8,846 nt of DNA. It comes from an uncultured Saprospirales bacterium. Lineage in GTDB: Bacteria; Bacteroidota; Bacteroidia; Chitinophagales; JADIYW01. The notes under the pieces are model-generated. The model was given only the letters and a program-made list of their open reading frames with translations, did no database searches and was not told the origin of the DNA. Shown here piece by piece: positions 6,877 through 8,846 of the stretch. The stretch covers positions 1 through 8,846 of the forward strand of contig CALLKF010000108.1 in NCBI GenBank assembly GCA_938008535.1. Reading direction: 5' to 3'. How positions within the stretch are numbered: position 1 is the first letter of the stretch; the number at the start of each line of letters is the position of its first letter. A program made the translations under genes and the position numbers.

Positions 6877-6909
6877 GAGTAAACGGTACGTTTCAGTGAG
6901 TATTCGGTA
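6877..6909. repeat. Second pair of GAGTA..CGGTA repeats, 21-bp period
   Basis: GAGTAAACGGTA (6877-6888) is identical over 12 bp to the copy at 2731-2742. GAGTATTCGGTA (6898-6909) differs from it at two positions. The 21-bp spacing is three heptamers. The pair lies between the Crp/Fnr-type palindrome and the regulator's operator. Confidence 0.7.
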
Positions 6910-6932
6910 AAAAACAAGGTTGTTGATATTTT

Positions 6933-6952
6933 CTTTCAATATTTATTGAAAG
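6933..6952. promoter_or_regulatory. 20-bp perfect palindrome, likely operator of the GbsR-like regulator
   Basis: CTTTCAATATTTATTGAAAG is a perfect inverted repeat with 9-bp arms and a 2-bp centre. It covers the -33 TTG (6946-6948) of the regulator's promoter, the usual place for a self-repressing MarR-type dimer. A related copy with the same TTTCA-N8-TGAAA spacing is at 7522-7541. Confidence 0.6.
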
Positions 6953-6976
6953 TTTAAAAACTATTTATTAAATTTG
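6946..6976 (+). promoter_or_regulatory. Promoter of the GbsR-like gene, apparently leaderless
   Basis: TTG (6946-6948), 20 bp, TAAATTTG (6969-6976) is a full match to the Bacteroidota TTG-N19-21-TAnnTTTG promoter. The -7 box ends only 4 bp before the ATG at 6981, so the transcript should begin at or beside the start codon. Confidence 0.6.
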
Positions 6977-6980
6977 AATT

Positions 6981-7490
6981 ATGAATTTAGAAGAAGGCAA
7001 AAAGCAGTTTGTTCAAGCATGGGGTGCTATTGGTACACAGTGGGGCATCAATAAGACGATGGCTCAAATTCATGCTTTAATGATGGTTTCCACACAAGAA
7101 TTGAGCACTGAAGATATAATGGAAGAATTATCAATTTCGCGTGGAAATGCAAATATGAATCTACGAGACTTGATAGATTGGGGTTTAGTTCAAAAAGTAT
7201 TTAAACATGGCGAACGTAGAGATTATTTTCAAGGTGAGAAAGATGTTTGGAAAATTGCAAAACAAGTTGCTAAAATTAGAAAAACACGTGAGTTGGATCC
7301 TGTTTTAAAGGTATTAGAAGAATTAAAAAAAGTAGAGCCGAATTCAAAAAGTGAAGAAGTAAAACATTTTCATAAATTGGTAAATGATGTATATAAATTG
7401 GCAAATAATGTCGACCGATTAATTGAAGGTGTTTTTAAAGCAGAAGAAAGCTGGTTTTGGGATAAGATTTTAAAAATATTTACAAAATAA
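6981..7490 (+). CDS. GbsR/MarR-like winged-helix transcriptional regulator
   Basis: This 169-aa protein is a cytoplasmic DNA-binding regulator of the GbsR branch of the MarR superfamily. The N-terminus carries the GIxTQWGINKTMAQIHALMM signature (17-35). A helix-turn-helix follows at about 41-73 (LSTEDIMEELSISRGNANMN, then LRDLIDWGLVQKV) with a wing at 74-86 (FKHGERRDYF). Residues 90-169 are helical and probably form the dimer and effector part. In Bacillus, GbsR responds to choline; no ligand can be inferred here. The start is supported by the position of the WGINKT motif, although it leaves only 4 bp after the promoter -7 box. A palindrome over the promoter suggests autoregulation, and a similar site before the next operon suggests that operon is its target. 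A terminator follows at once, so it is probably transcribed alone. Confidence 0.88.
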   Translation: MNLEEGKKQFVQAWGAIGTQWGINKTMAQIHALMMVSTQELSTEDIMEELSISRGNANMNLRDLIDWGLVQKVFKHGERRDYFQGEKDVWKIAKQVAKIRKTRELDPVLKVLEELKKVEPNSKSEEVKHFHKLVNDVYKLANNVDRLIEGVFKAEESWFWDKILKIFTK

Positions 7491-7513
7491 AAAATAGGGA
7501 AACCTATTTTTTT
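7489..7513 (+). terminator. Intrinsic terminator of the GbsR-like gene
   Basis: AAAAATAGG (ending 7498) pairs with CCTATTTTT (from 7503) around a GAAA tetraloop, a stem of about 10 bp running into T7513. The stem begins within the stop codon TAA (7488-7490). The A/T-rich stem makes it partly functional in both directions, but there is no gene needing it on the other strand. Confidence 0.75.
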
Positions 7514-7521
7514 ACAAATAA

Positions 7522-7541
7522 CTTTCAAAAATTACTGAAAA
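7522..7541. promoter_or_regulatory. Second, imperfect copy of the TTTCA-N8-TGAAA operator
   Basis: CTTTCAAAAATTACTGAAAA matches the palindrome at 6933-6952 at 16 of 20 positions, with both outer half-sites TTTCA and TGAAA intact at the same spacing. It is 46-65 bp upstream of the first membrane-protein gene. It is followed by two tandem ATATAAGA units (7541-7556). No good -7 box is seen; the closest is TAAAATTT near 7559. Confidence 0.45.
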
Positions 7542-7586
7542 TATAAGAATATAAGAAATAAAATTTCCAACTCTAAAAAATATAAA

Positions 7587-7997
7587 ATGAAACAGTTTAT
7601 TAAAACCGATTACTATATACAGCTATTTCTGGCTTGTGTGCTAAATCCATTAAGTATCTTAACTGTCTATGGAATTGCGCTGGCTTTTCCAATTATTGGC
7701 ATTTATCAAATATTGTCTGATTTTTTGCATTTGTTTGTTTATAAAACAGAATTTTTAAAAAGAGAAAGAACAATACATTTTTATGGAGCAATTGCTTATG
7801 TTGTTGTGGTTGGTTTATGTAGCTATGGTTTGATTTTATACGAAGTAGATGATAGTATTCGTTTTAATCTTTTCGTAATTTTTTGCTTCATCATTCCAGA
7901 AATTATGATTTGGGTTCGGTTTTATTGGTCAAGAAAACATTATTGGTATGAAAAAAAAAGCGTTAATGATGAAAGCAATTTAATTAATAAACTCTAA
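7587..7997 (+). CDS. Small four-helix inner-membrane protein, first of two tandem homologues
   Basis: This 136-aa protein has no family I recognise. Hydrophobic segments at about 11-33, 34-52, 66-84 and 94-112 indicate four membrane helices, with short basic loops (KTEFLKRER, 53-61) and a polar tail after 114. It aligns with the next gene product almost without gaps (offset of one residue): TDY/IDY at 7-9, Pro21/Pro20, Tyr40 and SD44-45 against Tyr39 and SD43-44, Pro104/Pro103, and FY followed by a basic K-x-Y. This points to a tandem duplication. It starts 96 bp after the regulator stop, behind a terminator and a probable operator, and heads the unit that runs into the DCC-family gene. Function unknown; a heterodimer with its neighbour is plausible. 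Confidence 0.75.
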   Translation: MKQFIKTDYYIQLFLACVLNPLSILTVYGIALAFPIIGIYQILSDFLHLFVYKTEFLKRERTIHFYGAIAYVVVVGLCSYGLILYEVDDSIRFNLFVIFCFIIPEIMIWVRFYWSRKHYWYEKKSVNDESNLINKL

Positions 7998-8008
7998 AAA
8001 TTATTTTT

Positions 8009-8389
8009 ATGAAAAACTTAATTGAAATTGATTACAAAATACACAAAGTATTAGTTTTTGTTGTGCCTTTGGCTGTCATCACATTTTTCTTTTGGCTATA
8101 TCTTGGACCGCTTACATATCTATATGTTACAGTTAGCGATGTTTTAAATTTATTAAAAAGAAGAAATTCAAATTTTACAAAATACAGATTGGTTCATCTG
8201 ATTGTAGGTTATCTGTATTTAAGTTGCTTTTTTATTTCAGGATTTATATCATCTAAATGGGTAGCTGCACATATAGGTAGAGATCTTTTTATGTTTGTAT
8301 TCTGGTACATGTTGCCATTATGTTTCTTCTTTTTTCATTTTTATTTTACAAAAAAAGATTATCAAGATTTTATTTCAGACAATATATAA
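8009..8389 (+). CDS. Small four-helix inner-membrane protein, second of two tandem homologues
   Basis: This 126-aa product is a divergent homologue of the preceding one, separated from it by 11 bp. Predicted membrane helices lie at about 13-31, 35-49, 62-80 and 92-112. The third and fourth are very rich in Phe and Tyr (LCFFFFHFYF at 104-113). Conserved with the neighbour are the D8-Y9 pair, Pro20, SD43-44, the basic loop at 50-60 and the MLP-to-FYFTKKDY stretch at the end. It lacks the charged 15-residue tail of the first copy. The next gene starts 6 bp later, so translation of the three genes is probably linked. No enzymatic motif is visible and no function is claimed. Confidence 0.75.
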   Translation: MKNLIEIDYKIHKVLVFVVPLAVITFFFWLYLGPLTYLYVTVSDVLNLLKRRNSNFTKYRLVHLIVGYLYLSCFFISGFISSKWVAAHIGRDLFMFVFWYMLPLCFFFFHFYFTKKDYQDFISDNI

Positions 8390-8395
8390 TTTATT

Positions 8396-8846
8396 ATGCA
8401 AACGTTAGAAAACAAAGCACTTATATACGACAGCAATTGTCCATTATGTTGCTGGTATACTGAAAAATTTATTCAGGTTGGTGCATTAGAAAATAATGGA
8501 AGAATTTCTTTTAACGAATTAAACCAACATCAAATTTCAACTTTAGATGCACATCGCAGCCGACACGAAATTCCATTGATAGATACTGAAACTGGCAAAG
8601 TTGCTTATGGTATTGATGGTTTGACCATAATTTTATCAAATATGTTTCCGTTTTTTAAAACTATTTTATTAAACGAAACCGCAAAGAAAATAGTGAAACC
8701 TTTGTATAATTTTATTTCTTACAACAGACGAATTATTGTTCCATCAAAAATTGAAGCAACCAAAACGATAGATTGCGCACCTGATTTTCATTTCGGCTGG
8801 CGATTAAGTTTAATTGCGGTTTGTTTCAGTTTCTATTTTGTATTCA
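8396..8846 (+). CDS. DCC-family (DUF393) thiol-disulfide oxidoreductase-like protein, cut by right edge
   Basis: The 150 visible residues begin MQTLENKALIYDSNCPLCCW, with the YDxxCPxC signature of the DCC/DUF393 family. The redox-type CxxC pair is C15 and C18, followed by a further Cys19. The thioredoxin-like part seems to extend to about 110 and includes IPLIDTETGKVAYGIDGL (59-76), which fits the family's G-x-x-A pattern. A membrane segment appears to begin near 136 (LSLIAVCFSFYFVF), so the complete protein is probably longer and membrane-attached, unlike the compact stand-alone DCC proteins. It is 6 bp after the second membrane-protein gene and so belongs to that operon. A thiol-disulfide role is inferred from the motif only, and substrates of this family are poorly known. 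Confidence 0.8.
   Translation, partial: MQTLENKALIYDSNCPLCCWYTEKFIQVGALENNGRISFNELNQHQISTLDAHRSRHEIPLIDTETGKVAYGIDGLTIILSNMFPFFKTILLNETAKKIVKPLYNFISYNRRIIVPSKIEATKTIDCAPDFHFGWRLSLIAVCFSFYFVF

Larger units (their letters stand above)
6594..6980. other. 387-bp divergent control region between dnaE and the GbsR-like gene
   Basis: It has no long gene, but from left to right it holds an AATTTGAA octamer repeat, an intrinsic terminator pointing toward dnaE, two mini-ORFs on the minus strand, a possible minus-strand promoter overlapping a TTGAT-N4-ATCAA palindrome, a pair of TGAGTA..CGGTA repeats, and a palindromic operator with a promoter for the plus-strand regulator. Each is listed separately. 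Confidence 0.8.

Noticed and set aside
7541..7556. Tandem ATATAAGA pair before the membrane-protein operon, considered as a promoter or regulator site.
   Set aside because: Two copies of an A/T-rich octamer are easily chance, and there is no correctly spaced TTG or TAnnTTTG element around it.

Overview
The window is AT-rich (roughly two-thirds A+T) chromosomal DNA that looks like Bacteroidota, probably a Chitinophagales/Sphingobacteriia-type lineage. The grounds are promoters of the TTG-N19-21-TAnnTTTG type, almost no Shine-Dalgarno sequences, a Bacteroidota-style DnaE and GbsR/MarR-like regulator, and low-complexity repeats in the spacers. No rRNA, tRNA, CRISPR array, transposase or integrase is visible.

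Left part, minus strand (1-2629): a 580-aa exported protein of unknown family is followed after 11 bp by a secreted trypsin-fold serine protease of the V8/glutamyl-endopeptidase type with a complete His-Asp-Ser triad. After a further 34 bp comes the start of what may be a GNAT acetyltransferase running off the left edge. The first two are probably co-transcribed. The 484-bp spacer behind them (2630-3113) has no credible gene. It holds a 10+10 bp inverted repeat, two direct copies of TTGAGTAARCGGTA and a nearly perfect heptanucleotide array of about 7.9 copies.

Middle, minus strand (3114-6593): dnaE, the DNA polymerase III alpha subunit, complete at 1159 aa, with the polymerase aspartates and an apparently intact PHP-domain metal site.

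Control region (6594-6980): this is the most interesting stretch. Reading toward dnaE there is a possible promoter overlapping a perfect TTGAT-N4-ATCAA (Crp/Fnr-type) palindrome. A ten-residue mini-ORF, MTNSFFFFSS, follows, then a seven-residue one, MLIILVA, and then a strong intrinsic terminator. This is the layout of a phenylalanine-type transcription attenuator, but the next gene on that strand is dnaE, not an amino-acid gene. Reading the other way lie two more TGAGTA..CGGTA repeats, a 20-bp perfect palindrome, and a TTG-N20-TAAATTTG promoter ending 4 bp before the regulator's ATG.

Right part, plus strand (6981-8846): a GbsR/MarR-like regulator with its own terminator, then a tight three-gene unit. 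It encodes two homologous four-helix small membrane proteins and a DCC-family (DUF393) thiol-disulfide oxidoreductase-like protein cut by the right edge. A 16/20 copy of the regulator's palindrome lies upstream of this unit, which suggests the regulator controls both itself and the membrane-protein/DCC operon.
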